Notes under the pieces: model-generated
Told to the model about the DNA's origin: nothing
The model's input: only the letters and a program-made list of their open reading frames with translations
Databases searched by the model: none
Translations under genes and position numbers: made by a program
In this document: piece after piece, positions 12,201 to 24,270 of the stretch
How positions within the stretch are numbered: the first letter of the stretch is position 1
How the letters are laid out: each line of letters begins with the position of its first letter
From: Epiperipatus broadwayi
Lineage: Eukaryota > Onychophora > Udeonychophora > Euonychophora > Peripatidae
Direction of reading: 5' to 3'
DNA: 64,000 nucleotides
NCBI GenBank assembly: GCA_028023455.1
Contig: JAQFVV010000023.1
Location: forward strand, 1,603,501-1,667,500

Positions 12201-14034
12201 TGAATAAATGAATCTCATTTCAAGCATCAATTAAATTTAATCCATTGATGATAATACAAACATATTATTTTCCATATTACTTAAAGTTGGTATTACTTAA
12301 TCAAAAACAAACTAACCAAATTTTTAAAATGTTTTAAATATTGAAGTAGTAATAATAATTTTAAAAAATTCACTTTCAATAAAAGTTTTAATTAAATAAA
12401 ATGAAAATATACTTTAATTAATGAATTAAAAAAGAGCAATTTTTAAAATGTTAAACTTATAATAAATCTAACAATTTATTTAAAATCTAATATATATCTG
12501 ATCATATTAAAAGACAAAAACTGTTAAATAAAAGCATTTAATTCAGAATTAAATAATCAATTGCAGATTTTTTAAAATTAGGATATCAAATAAAAAATAA
12601 TATTTATGTTGTTGTAAGTCTGAAATCTTGCATAGTAAAAGTAATAATGTATAGATAATCTACACCATTGTTTTTAGTATCAACAGAGAGCAGAGAGTAT
12701 AGGAAAATAAGTACATATTGGTTTTGCTTTTCTCATCTTTTCTTGAGACCCCTAGTCTTTTTATATTCATGTCTTGCACTCATCATTAAGCTAACTTTCT
12801 TTAATTTTTACATGATTAATCTTTGTGTACAATTGTTTGACATTTGGGATGTTGTTTAAAAACATTATTGAACCTTATATTTATTGTAAAGAAGCCATTA
12901 TTTTTTTTATGTTTTTTTAAAGTCTATCATTTAGGCTAAACATGCAATTTAAACTTGTTATATGAACACAAAGCCAGAATTTGTCTGACATTATTAGGAT
13001 AGAAAGATTGTTCTTTGTTACCCTATAAATAACTGGTTGCTCTCTCCATCAAAAACAAAATAAAATCAAATAGAAAATATATATTAAGAATCAGGAAAAA
13101 TCAGTAACTTAATATATTTGAATACAGATAAAACATTATTAATCTAAAATGTTTGATTTCAAATTTTTTGCAAATTTGTATATTTTTCATACTTCAGTGA
13201 TAATTTTTTTAAATCTTATTGTGAATTCAAATTTTGGTAAGATAGGAAAAAACTGTTTGCTGCAATTAGTATTATTGGTTTATAATTGTTTACTGAATTA
13301 TTTTTTCTTTTAATTTTATTGGTAAGTAAATTGTGTACATAAATTTATTTATTATCCTTCCTTCTTTTTTATTATCTATGCATTGATCATTAACATATAT
13401 AATTATACTTATTAATACCTTTCTATTTTTATTTTATACGATGCAAACATTATTTATTGTCTTTAAATAATTAAACTTTTTTATTGTAAAAGGTTAAATA
13501 TCCCCTTTGAAATTTTATTTGGATAATAGAAGTTTTTGGGTAATATGTATTCAAATTAATGATATTCTGCCTCTATCCAAAAATTAGATTTTAAACATAT
13601 AAAAATACAATACTGTGGAAATAAGTATTGTGTGAGGGAACAGAAAAAATAAACTAAAATTGTAAATTTTAGTGACTAGGAACCATAACTTAATATATTT
13701 ATTTTATTCCAGAGGTCATCTATTGTATCATTGTACGCTTGATCGTGGTAATAAATTCCAAGTTTTCAAACGAGGAGCAGAATTATACTCACATATCTAT
13801 TACATGTCTATAATTATTTTACAATATCTAACTACTAACCTAAGATTTAAAATCTAGGTTTTAAATCAAAGCTAACTGTCTTTTACAATTATATATATAT
13901 TTGACATTAGATCAGCAAGTATATATTTTAATAATGTCACTTTTATGCTCTTTGTAGTCATCTTTGACTTTTTGAAAAAAATTGTTTATGCCAATAATGT
14001 ATTATATGATTTTTTAATTATTTTTATTAAATAA
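12201..14034. other. AT-rich noncoding stretch
   Basis: No recognisable feature. Small open frames at 12668 and 13672 look like chance frames in AT-rich DNA and show no domain. Confidence 0.6.
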
Positions 14035-14135
14035 AACAGGCAAAACTCACTATATATATTGCCACACTCAGCAAGCTAGAGTAATCAATGGATGCCAGAA
14101 GACAATATATATAGTGAGTTTTTGCCTGTTTTAAC
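14035..14135. mobile_element. Minimal foldback element, copy 2 of the 5748 family
   Basis: Terminal AAACAGGCAAAACTCACTAT is mirrored by ATAGTGAGTTTTTGCCTGTT at the right end. The ~100-bp body holds AATCAATGGATGCCAGAAG, also found in the foldbacks at 5748 and 36785. It appears to be a minimal member of that family. Confidence 0.65.
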
Positions 14136-16516
14136 AATAGTTATACCCAAGCATAAGAGGAGGTGGTCATATGATGTTTATTTTTATTAATATTTGCCAT
14201 GGAAGTTGTAATTTTTAAATTTGTTCTCCTTATGAATCATCTATTGTAAATGTTTTGGCAATTGCCCATTTTTTATGAGGAATAGAATTGCAATAACATA
14301 TCCAGAAACAATTTTTAACTTTAATATATTGTCCAAGATAATAACCTGAAAAAAGCACTTTTAATTCTCTATTAAGTGTGAGATTCTAAAGTTTTGAGCA
14401 TAAGACTGCTGCTTAATGTTCATTGATAATATAAGCTGATAATAATAGATAGATAAATTAAACAAGTGATTATAACTTCTATTGCTGATATTATGTGATT
14501 TATTACCATATGATGTCATTGTTTGGTGAATATCATTCTTGCAAGAGGATCAGAATCAGAGGCCTACAATTAGAAAAAAAATAGTGTAATTAAAATATAT
14601 GGTTTTTGGTATAATTTCAAACATATATAAGTTTTATGAATAAGTTAGTTTTGTGTAGTTTAAATGACTGCTACATTTATGAGTGCAATTCTACTCATCA
14701 CTAAAAATGGCCAATGGTCAAAATTAATTTGGGATTTAAATACAACATTACCACCCAGTCTCTACTAATTTCTCTACTATACAATAGATGTTTTTGGAAT
14801 AAACAAATAATTTATTGTAATACAGTGGTTATTATAATTATAATAAATTGCTTGATGTGTTGTTTGAAATAAAACTTGGTGAAATTATTGTGTATGGATC
14901 TAATGCAAAAACAAATATAGTATGGAATGAATTAATGAGACTAAGTCTAAAGTTTCAAGTCAGAAAATATCTACAGTATTTACTATACTGAGGACTTATG
15001 GAAAGAAAGTATAGAATGTCTCTAAACAATTAATGATCAGAATTGAAAGGGCACCAATCTAAAATTGCGTTTCCAGGAATAGAATTTTCAAACTTTTAGG
15101 AGCACAAGTATAATATATATATTTATTCTTCTTTGTTTTAATAAAATGCTTTACAAAATATTTGAGGAAGATGGTCAAATAATTTGCAAAATTAGTTCAG
15201 GGGAAAGAGTTTACTATGTTACAAAAAAAACGATCTTCTGATTCTTAGATCTATTCTTTATTCCCACCAGATTTTGATAAAAATAGCCTCGAAACTAATT
15301 GTGAAAAATTACTAAATGATATTTACAAGACAGTTTATTCCTAATATTCCATATGCAATCCCAGTCATATTATATAAAGTAACAATAATGATAATATTAA
15401 ATTGGTAGGAACCTCTGTGCTTTTGAACATCATTTTATGACTATCTGTATTATTCCAAAATATGATGTTTTCAATTTGAGAGATTTAATCATAACTACTT
15501 GTCATCTAATGCACAAAAAAAATTAGTCCTATTGTAACACTGAATTTTTTTTGTCAAGGTGAAATAATTTAACAAATGTGAGTTAACAATTGAAAATTAA
15601 ATCCATCTCTTGAATACAAATTATTTTTTTATCTAAGCTGCAATTTTCAAATGACAATAATAAGGAAACAGAAGGTGATATGGATATACTGCAAAGAAAT
15701 AAAATATTCATTAACAAAATTTATGTAATTGGCTCTCAGAATGTTTATCATTCCATTTATTATATGCTATATTATTTTTTGATAAATCCTGAGATTTAGA
15801 GTGAAGTTCAAACTCAAATGAGATGTAAACATGGCATTATTAATTTCAATTCATAATCATTTAAACAAATTTGGCTTGATTTTATTTTATTTCTCATAAT
15901 ATTTGTCAGAAAAAAACCAGTTTCATTAATGTCTAAAACTGCTGTATTTTTACAGATTTTCTGAGAAAGTGGATATATGTATTTATTCTGATAGTTCATG
16001 GAAGATTAATCTATTCCCATTTATACATATATATCCTGCAATCATATCTTAATTTAACTTTCATTTTTACAAAGAATAAAATGAAAAAATAGTAAGTGAA
16101 GAATTTCAAATAAGGGCAAAATCTATAATATAAAAACAATTAATAATGAAAACTCTACAAGTGTAAATCTTCTCACAGCTGACAAAAAATTCCAAGCTGA
16201 ATTGAAAAAATTTTAAAATTGTATTTAATAAAAAACTGGTCCTAAATTCTAAAAAGTCAAACACTTTATATAATTATCATATATATTGTATTCATATTGA
16301 ATGTAGATGTAATACATGGAGATGGAACACTGTTATCCCCATTAAATGCAAATATAAAAGCAATAAAATAATTAAAGAATAAATAAAGATCTTGATTATG
16401 AGAACATCGTGAAATAATATAGTAGTTATAGCAGGGGTAATGTATGGAATGATAGGATGATTAGACATAACATGGGGAGATGGGGATACATCATCATCTC
16501 AAGTATCACAAATATA
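14136..16516. other. AT-rich noncoding stretch
   Basis: No gene, RNA or element recognised. The 61-codon frame at 15814-15999 (minus) has no domain. Confidence 0.6.
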
Positions 16517-18825
16517 AAAGGAATAATCATGATGAGTATATAAACAGTGCTGAATAAAACTATACATAATCATACTAATAATAAGCTATAATCTACAAAT
16601 GATCCAGCATTACAAACAAACAAGCAAATCAACAGTCAACGCATGAGACTGAATTTTAAAAAGTACATTATAAGGAGGTTATAACCTAGAACATTATTTA
16701 CAAACAATTATTTGGATGCACATACTTTAGTGATAATCTATCACTTATAATAAAAAATAATACTGGGATACTTATACATATCATCAATGTTCTGGCTATA
16801 TGGTACCATAGGTATACAGGCCACCTATAGCTTAGGTTTTAATAAAAACATAATGCAGTGAATTGACTTTAAAGGTGATTGATACCTTTGCATCATCCAG
16901 GGTTGTCATCTGAATAATACAAACATAAATCCTTACATATAAATAACTAAACCATTATTGTTCTAAACTAGCTCAGGGAAGAAGGACTCTAGTGACTGAG
17001 AACAAAACAAAGTAAAAATTTATAGATTTATTCTATTATAAGTGAAATTAATTTTACTGTGATAATTTAAAAATTCCTAAAACACTATGTTATTATGGAA
17101 TCAAGTCACACACACTACTCATTCATAAAACATATAGCTGGAGAAATAAAGACATTAAAATATTTTTACAACTATTTCATAAACTGACTGATTAATAATA
17201 AAAAAATTAAAATATGACTTGATAATGTAATAATTCCAATTTATATATCTTTATCAAAAAATATAATTTTATATAAAAATGATTAACCAGCTGATTTTTA
17301 TTCATTAAATTAATTAACTTTTATTCTCATTGAGTTATTTCTTTTTAAATAACCAAAGCTGAAAACCAACTTTTCATTATCAGAGATAAAGAAATTTTAA
17401 ATTAGTTAACTTTTATAATTTTGGAGGGAAATTGAAATGAATAAAAAACATGTTTCACAAAAAAAATTATTTAATAAAAATATTCAATATGACCAATTAC
17501 TATAACAAAGATAACATTTTTAAATTAGCTCAAACTCTTTTTATAATTTTGGCATAAAAATAATATGAAAGAAAAAAACATGCTTCATAGAACAAAAAAC
17601 ACATTATTAATTATCACCAATTATTACTTTATTTAAAACTCATTTATAAATTTAAATATTACATGCATATTAAAGTATCTTTTTTACCGTGGATTTATTT
17701 GTCTTTGTAGTCCTTCTTGGACAGTTATAAATTTCATTTTTATGTTGTTGTTTTTTTGGCACACTTTTTCATTAATATCTACTTGCAAACTAATACAAAC
17801 AGTCATAATTCTTCATTTTTGCAATAGAATATTTTTAGGATTCTACACAGAAATAATTTATCCAATTTTTCTTTCTAATAATTTTCCAAGTCAGGCTAAC
17901 ACATAAAGAGAGAGAGAGACATTCATGCTTTTGGATGGAGACATGGCTTGTTGCAGATTACTTCAGGAATTATTTTCTCTGACATTTTAGTGATGACTCC
18001 ATGAAGGTTGATGATGTTTAACTTCTAGTTAAACTTACTTTTTAACTGCATTTAAGAAAAAGTCATTTTTCATATCTGAATCAAAAAATAATTGCAGCTC
18101 CTGTTCACCTCAACAGCTGAGTCAAGAATGACTATTCTTTACAAAACACTGAAGTCTACTGATTTACCTACTCCCCTATTTTTAAAATAGTCCTTTATCC
18201 ATCCAATGACAGTAATGTCTTCCACCTGAAAAAAATTAACTCTGACCATTTGGGGTTAGTTTTACAAAAGATTATTTCTTTATTCAAAATTTAAAATTGC
18301 AAAACAAGTCAAGGATAAAAAATTAAATTCCAATCAAAAGAGTTCTCTGTAGTTATTTTTTATGCCAAAAAGAAGATAATTCTTTAATTACTTTTCATTT
18401 GGTAAACATTGGATTTTTGTTTTGGAGAGAGATAAAAAGAAAAAAAAATCTTTAATTAATTAAAACAATATTCAACAAAAATGGTAAACATTATTTATTT
18501 CTCTTCTCTTTTAAAAGTCTTAGTAAACATAAAATTTTATCTCCTTTATCTCTTTCAAAAGTTAAAATTAAAAATTGTTAATAATTTACCTGAGATAATT
18601 CTAATTACTGAAGAGAGAGAACAAATAAAATTATTTATTTGATTTTATACTTTTCTTTCTCTTTTACAACTCTTAAATTATAATAATATTTGCACTATAT
18701 TTGAAAACCATTGTTTGGGAACTATTATATCATTTTTAAAAAAACATTAATGTTTGATATTATAAAAACATATTGTAAAATAAAATGTATCATTTTCCCC
18801 TTAATTAATATATTTTAAATTTAAG
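16517..18825. repeat. 2.3-kb dispersed repeat, copy A
   Basis: Direct-orientation homologue of 25848-28190. Shared landmarks in order: AAAGGAATAA near the left end, AATCAACAGTCAA, GATTAACCAGCTGATTTTTA (B: ...AGTTG...), CTGAAAACCAACTTTTCA, CAGGCTAACA followed by a GA-rich run, GATGATGTTTAACTTCTAG, and CATTTTCCCCTTAATTAAT at the right end. By eye identity is about 80% with many indels. No open frame is conserved between copies, so it is a noncoding element or an old segmental duplication. Confidence 0.65.
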
Positions 18826-20194
18826 AAGATTGTAATATTGTTATGGTCAGAGTTGGCCATCATCAATACCTTTCTCTTAAAATGATGAGACAATAAAATA
18901 GGGATACACATTTCATTTCTTATTATTTTAACTTTATATTTTACTGGTCACTTTATTATTGGTGCTTCAAAATTATAGGTTATTCAAGTAGTATTATAAT
19001 CCATGCAGAATTAGTAAAATGTGAATCATGCTGTGATAGGGTGGTAATAATCTGTTCAGATTGTCTCTACTTTCTGAATTACTATTAGTCTTCTCATTTA
19101 AGCTTTATCCCATGGATTATGTTTATTATTCTTTTCAACAGTTCTCTTCATGTTAGTTTTATTTTTTTTTATTTTTGGGAAATCTTTCTTTTGAAAATTA
19201 AAAGAGACAGACTTTGTTTAGCCCATTCCATCTTGGGTTTGTTGCCTAAGTACTTCTATTATCTGCTCAATACTTCTTTTGCTGATAAACACAATCATCT
19301 GGTCTAATTTTTGTGATAGATTATACCTAACCCTTATTGTTATTGCACCATTTAACATAAGAACCAACAGCCAATACTTGCAAGTGAGATACATGATCTT
19401 AAAACAATTGAGTACAAGTCTCTCTAATATCTACTTTGTATATTTATTGATTGGGTTTTTTTATTGCCTTTTTCTTTTGTTTGATTAATTTTTCAGAATT
19501 AATCGATATCTTTTCATTAACTTTTCATTATTATCTGCTTTATCTATTTTCAACATCATTTTCATACTATTTTCTTCTTTTTCTATTTAATTTTTTCCAT
19601 TTTAATCCATATCTTTTGATTGTAACTTTTATTTTTTTAACAGTGTTTCTTCTTTTTTCTGTTTACTTTCTTCATTTCTGTAAAGACCATCTGATTTTGC
19701 TGACTGCTTTTTTTTTGGCTTTGTTTAGAAGCATCTGAATTTTTTCTCTTTTTTATTATCATTTTCTCTTTATTCTTTTTATTATTTTTTTTGTTCTGAT
19801 AAATTTTCAATGTCTTTCATTTTCTTCAGTAGCATTTTTTTTTTTACTATCCTCTTCTCTTTATTTATTACTTTTTTTCATTTTTGTGAACAACATCTGA
19901 TTTTGCAGACTGCTTTTTTCTATTTTTTTTTTACAAACATCTGAATTTCTTCTGCTCGTTATTCTTTTTTTTTTTATCTGCTCCCTTTTTATTATTTTTT
20001 TGTTTGTTGCTTTCTTCTATATTTCTTAGCATTTTTTCATGTGCTGTCTGATTTTTTCTATTTGTTGTAAGTAGCTTTTTTCAATTCTTACAACATTTGT
20101 ATTAACTATGCTGACATGGTCATATACTATATTCTTTGAGTTCTTCAGTTTATTGCTGATCTTTTTCTTCCTGATAGTGTTTTTCCTCAATTTT
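18826..20194 (+). repeat. T/pyrimidine-rich tract with degenerate ~215-bp tandem repeat
   Basis: The plus strand becomes strongly pyrimidine-rich from about 19440. Two units around 19660-19760 and 19880-19960 share CATCTGATTTTGC(T/A)GACTGC, then (A)CATCTGAATTT, indicating a diverged tandem duplication. Hydrophobic open frames here (19279-19738, plus) are expected by-products of T-rich DNA and are not called as genes. Confidence 0.5.
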
Positions 20195-21008
20195 TTTCTT
20201 TTCACCATTTAATCAGCCATTCAAGCTATTGTGCGCTTTTTACGAGTGTTAAATAATAAATGAGAACATTCACTCCCAACACAAGATATAGTATTTAGGA
20301 AAGAATAAAATAAATCCACTGATTCTATCCAACCCAAATGCTTATATATGGACAAATATTAAGTACTGTAAGTGAAAGCATGAGGATAGACCACTCACTT
20401 TAAACCACTGTTTACGATATCGAATGAATGACGTCGACAGAATTATCTAGAATTTACTAGACATCACTCACAAATGAAACTTTAAACATATGTAAATAAA
20501 CATTTATTTTAGCACTGTTTCTAATTGTAATACATTTAATCAGCCATTCAAGCTATTGTGTGCTTTTTACGAGTGTTAAATAATAAATGAGTACATTCAC
20601 TCCCAACACAATAGCTTGAATGGCTGATTAAACGTATTACAATTAGAAACAGTGCTAAAATAAATGTTTATTTATATATGTTTAAAGTTTCATTTGTGAG
20701 TGACGTCTAGTAAATTCTAGATAATTTCATCAACAACATTCATTCAGATATCGTAAACAGTGGTTTAAAGTGAGTGGTCTATCCTCACGCTTTCACTTAC
20801 AGTATTTAAGATTTACCCATATATAAGCATTTGGGTTGGATAGAATAAGTGGATTCACTTTATTCTTTCCTAAATACTATATCTTGTGTTGGGAGTGAAT
20901 GTATTCATTTATTATTTAACACTTGTAAAAAGCGCACAATAGCTTGAATGGCTGATTAAATGTATTACAATTAGAAACAGCACTAAAATAAATGTTTCTT
21001 TTCACCAT
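20195..21008. mobile_element. Foldback element with 14-bp target duplication
   Basis: The sequence TTTCTTTTCACCAT occurs at 20195-20208 and again at 20995-21008, flanking a 786-bp palindromic element (20209-20994). The left arm starts TTTAATCAGCCATTCAAGCT and runs about 325 bp; an inverted copy fills about 20624-20960. The terminal sequence is also present as a back-to-back pair in the middle (20534-20622). A final 34 bp on the right (TGTATTACAATTAGAAACAG onward) has no left-end counterpart. There is no coding sequence. Long inverted repeats plus a 9-14-bp duplication are reminiscent of Mutator-like or other foldback DNA transposons, but the superfamily is an inference. Confidence 0.75.
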
Positions 21009-21281
21009 ATAACTTTGCATTAAATTACTTTTACTTTTAAAGAAAAAAACATCTTAATTTTTTTTACATACAAAAATACAAATATGAAATTTTAAATTAC
21101 CTTATAAAATAAGCTTTACATTACTTTCCTCTTTCATGACCCCCTTTATTATTATTATTTCTAATATGCTTTTTTTTAAATCTGACTGTCTCAATACCTG
21201 ACTTTATTTGTCTAGCATAATTTATTTTCTCTGCTTTATTCTCCAATTCTATCCTGCTCATATGTGTGTGACTGATTTTCA
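21009..21281. other. AT-rich noncoding stretch
   Basis: Nothing recognised. Confidence 0.5.

Positions 21282-21374
<93 letters not shown>
21282..21374. repeat. (ATT)n microsatellite
   Basis: An uninterrupted run of about 30 ATT units. It creates an artificial poly-leucine open frame on the plus strand (21208-21504), which is not a gene. Confidence 0.95.
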
Positions 21375-21554
21375 TGATGTTATTTTAAGTATATATGCAT
21401 ATATAAAACAAAGTTCATATGATGAACTATTTGTTCAACACTTTTTCCAGAAATCTGATCAGCATCTGGCAGCAAAAGAATGTATAATTTCAATCCTCAG
21501 ATAGATACAAAATCCATTCACTGAACTATAAGGACAATGCAGCATGAACATCAG

Positions 21555-21790
21555 AAGGTCTATCTTAATATAGACACTATAAGATACCTACAACCTAGGT
21601 CTGTTTTAATATAGACAAAACAAGTTATCCACAACCCAAAAATATAAATAATAATGCAAAACCTTTGCAAAACTCTGTTTTTTAAGTCTTAAGAGCTGAT
21701 AAATACAAAACTTCAAATCTATGCCTTGCTTCTTTGAGTCTTAGAGGCTGGTAAATACAAAACTTGAAACATATGCCTTGCTTATTTTCT
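21555..21790. repeat. Short tandem duplications
   Basis: A ~55-bp unit (AGTCTTAAGAGCTGATAAAT... and AGTCTTAGAGGCTGGTAAAT..., each with ATACAAAACTT and ATGCCTTGCTT) is repeated twice at about 21684-21785. Just before it a 40-bp spaced pair shares TTTTAATATAGAC / CTTAATATAGAC. Confidence 0.6.
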
Positions 21791-22270
21791 ATGGGACTTC
21801 GATGCTGGGGTTTATTGCAGAACAATGTTAACTGTTCGTGATAAACAATTGGAATCCTAAATTCAAAAATGGGTTGTATAAAGTTGAGATACATTCTCAA
21901 ACCAATGACAAAATCCCCATTTATCACAAGTATTGAAAGTTATTCAAATTGAATGATGTAATGAAAAACAAAAAATTAAAGAAACAATGATAATATCTAG
22001 AAATAGAGAGGGTTTAATAAATAGACAATCAGTTAATATAAAAACAACAGAATTGTGGAAAATTTGAATGAATTGAATGATGGGTAATATACATTTTTAT
22101 TTTATGAAAATTTGTACTAATTGGTGGTTGATAAAGATGGTCAGTGTTACAATCGAAAGTACTTCCAGTAAAGAATATATTTATTAAAATTTGGATACTG
22201 TGTTAAATAGATTTATTTGAATTATATTATTTTAAAAGTACAGACATTTAATATATATATATATAAAATA

Positions 22271-22640
22271 CAAGGAACTAAATCCTTTATGTTGCTTTTG
22301 CAAATTAAAAATAAATCCTAGATATGATATACAATAAAATATCTTTATATAACAACAAAATAATATATGACAATAGCTGTAATATAATCATATAATCATA
22401 ACATAAAAAAGCTCTTTTCGGCAAATTTTAATTTTTGCCCTTTTCAATATGTTTTGGTTAACTACAAAAAAAACAACCTATATTCTATACATAGTGACAT
22501 CTACTGGCTCTATATAAAATTAACATAAGCCTATAATTATGCTTTTGTATTTTTATAATAATACACATTATATAACCCTCCATTCATTTTTTATTATCCA
22601 ATTATTAGTTTAATTAATTGACATTTTATAAATATTCATA
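22271..22640 (-). repeat. PLE-1 right-hand (3') pLTR-like terminal sequence
   Basis: Noncoding sequence beyond the GIY-YIG stop (stop codon at 22701-22703). Its outer part (CTAGATATGATATACAATAA and neighbours) recurs at 25589-25693 in the same orientation, and both ends of it recur inverted at 25694-25850. The inverted copy lacks about 160 bp that here contains the hammerhead-like motif. Confidence 0.7.
22400..22453 (-). ncRNA. Degenerate hammerhead-ribozyme-like motif in PLE-1 pLTR
   Basis: Read on the minus strand: AACATA (stem I), TTGAAAA in the position of the CUGANGA core, a GGCAAA...TTTGCC hairpin (stem II), GAAA as second core, a short AA-GAGC-TT hairpin (stem III), then TATGTT, which pairs with AACATA to close stem I. 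That order is type-I hammerhead topology, and minimal hammerheads are known from Penelope-like pLTRs. Two core positions deviate (first C to T, and the catalytic G8 to A), and extra T residues lie before stem I. At best this is a decayed ribozyme. Chance formation in AT-rich DNA is possible. Confidence 0.35.
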
Positions 22641-22700
22641 CAATTATTTCTGTTATAATTAATGTAATTAGTTTCATATATCTTCCTTCTATTAATTTCT

Positions 22701-23056
22701 TTAATATAATTTAATGGGCTTATTTATATTCATAACACAGTCTATTTTATGTCCATATTTTAAGTAGTGAACATATAATGTAGATCTATCATCTCTCCTA
22801 TTAATAGCATTATTATGTTCTTCAGCTCTTTCTTCTAAATGTTTTGCTGTACATTCATAATAAACCATACTGCAAACCCCACAAGTAATTTTATATTTAT
22901 ATAATTTTTTTTAAATGTATGATAAGTTTTAGGAATATATGAAAATTTTACCCATTTTATATCATTTGATTCACTATTATTATCCAAATTATATTGTTTA
23001 TAATTAAATAATATACTTGTAATACTTCTAGGTTTATATCCATAACTAGTATACAA
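22701..23056 (-). pseudogene. PLE-1 C-terminus with GIY-YIG endonuclease, frameshifted
   Basis: Two frames join at a poly-A run near 22905-22915. The upstream frame (22835-23056) carries the linker after RT. The downstream frame reads YKITCGVCSMVYYECT, then HLEERAEEHNNA, then YVHYLKYGHKID, and ends at TAA 22701-22703. This matches the PLE-type GIY-YIG domain: a CxxC before the motif, a VYY..CT strand in place of GIY-YIG, an ExxxEH helix, and paired H residues. The G of the second half-motif is replaced (YYE). The nuclease would nick the target to prime reverse transcription. Confidence 0.8.
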
Positions 23057-23086
23057 TTTTATAAATTGTTCTTTTTTGTAAAGTAG

Positions 23087-23560
23087 CTATCTTTCTATCT
23101 GTGTTATATTTGTCATTTTTATTTTTAAAATTTTTAATAACTGCCATTTTTGTATCCCTGCCTGCTGTGAATCCATAAAAATATTTTTTCTTAATTTATC
23201 TTCTTTAATGAAGTGTTTTAATATAATCATATTATTATCATCTACCTTTGTCTCTCTATCTAAATATTTTATTTTAACATCAACTTCTAAATTTGTAAAT
23301 TTTATATTATCCGTATTATTATTAAGTTCATTATAAGTCTTCTTTATAACTCTTTTATGGCCAATTATTAATATATCATCAATATACCTAAAGTAATGTA
23401 TTATATCTTGACTTTCTATTCTATTATTAACAATTTTCATTTCCATTTCATTGATAAATAATGATGGCATTAATCCACTAATTGCACACCCCACTACCCA
23501 TCCCTTATGTATAGTCCAATATTCGCTACTATACTTTGCTAAATGTATGTGTATATTTAT
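23087..23560 (-). pseudogene. PLE-1 reverse transcriptase, palm C-terminal part
   Basis: An open frame of 135 codons (23087-23494) begins inside the domain: GCAISGLMPSLFINEMEMKI corresponds to the G.PMG..LS...A..F...LE block, and HYFRYIDDILIIG (YIDD at residues 37-40 of this frame) is the catalytic box with both aspartates intact. The frame extends in the same reading upstream to about 23560 (YWTIHKGWVVG). The continuation IKYLDREI-like and FIMDSQQ-type text fits the PLE thumb. Translation breaks into the next frame near 23087. Confidence 0.85.
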
Positions 23561-24270
23561 GTGTACACAAAATAAGTATTATAAATGATATTATAATGGT
23601 AAACTAAATGTATGTGCATGGATGCCAATGATATTCACAATATTTTATAAAAGCAATTAGTCTAATTAAATAGTTGAATTAATGGAAAAACTATAAACTA
23701 ACTTATCAAGAAAGTTAGATAAATTCGAGCAAAGGATTAAGATAAACTAAACAAAACCATTGCAACCCTTAATGTTTAGTTTCTGATCAGATTTAATGAT
23801 AGTAGAAATATGTTTAAAATAGACAATTCAAAGGTAATTGTGTTATTCGATCAGGGATCGAATATGGTAACTCATGAGATAAGATGGCCAATCAAGGGAG
23901 TCGACTCTAAAAACAAGGAGAGTGAAAAAAGATCTAAAATAGAACTGAGACAATACACTTGTGAAGTGAAGCTTCTGAAATGCAGATGTGCCATTTTCTC
24001 GGGTGCTCCAGTCAGCTCCCTCCTTCACTTAGCCTTGCAGAGAAGTTTATCTCCGGACGTATAAAAGTAAACTTAGGAACAGTATAACAGGTTGTTTTGA
24101 TCTTATTATTATTTTGGTACACCTTCAGGCCCTTATTGTTATTTATATAGTGTATGTATATAATTGTCATATATGTGTATATTAAACAAGATTGATTATC
24201 TCCATATAACTCTGTAAAATAAACTCTTGTTATTTAAAATTATTTGCCGATAATTATTTGCGTTATTTAT
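23560..24270 (+). other. Unidentified ~0.7-kb insertion within PLE-1 RT
   Basis: PLE-1 RT homology stops near 23560 and resumes near 24270. The intervening block is less AT-rich in its centre (about 23850-24060). On the plus strand it has a TATAAAAG at 24060-24067 and an AATAAA near 24221, separated by ~155 bp. That layout is what a solo LTR would show, but I find no clear inverted ends or target duplication. The 84-codon open frame at 23810-24064 has no recognisable domain. Confidence 0.4.

Noticed and set aside
13672-13857. Small 61-codon frame with YHCTLDRGN-type text
   Set aside because: No domain, AT-rich surroundings and no splice or repeat support.
19119-19738. Overlapping hydrophobic, membrane-protein-like frames
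   Set aside because: Phe/Leu/Ile/Tyr-rich translation of T-rich DNA; no conserved features and low complexity.
21208-21504. 98-codon open frame with a long poly-leucine run
   Set aside because: Direct translation of an (ATT)n microsatellite.
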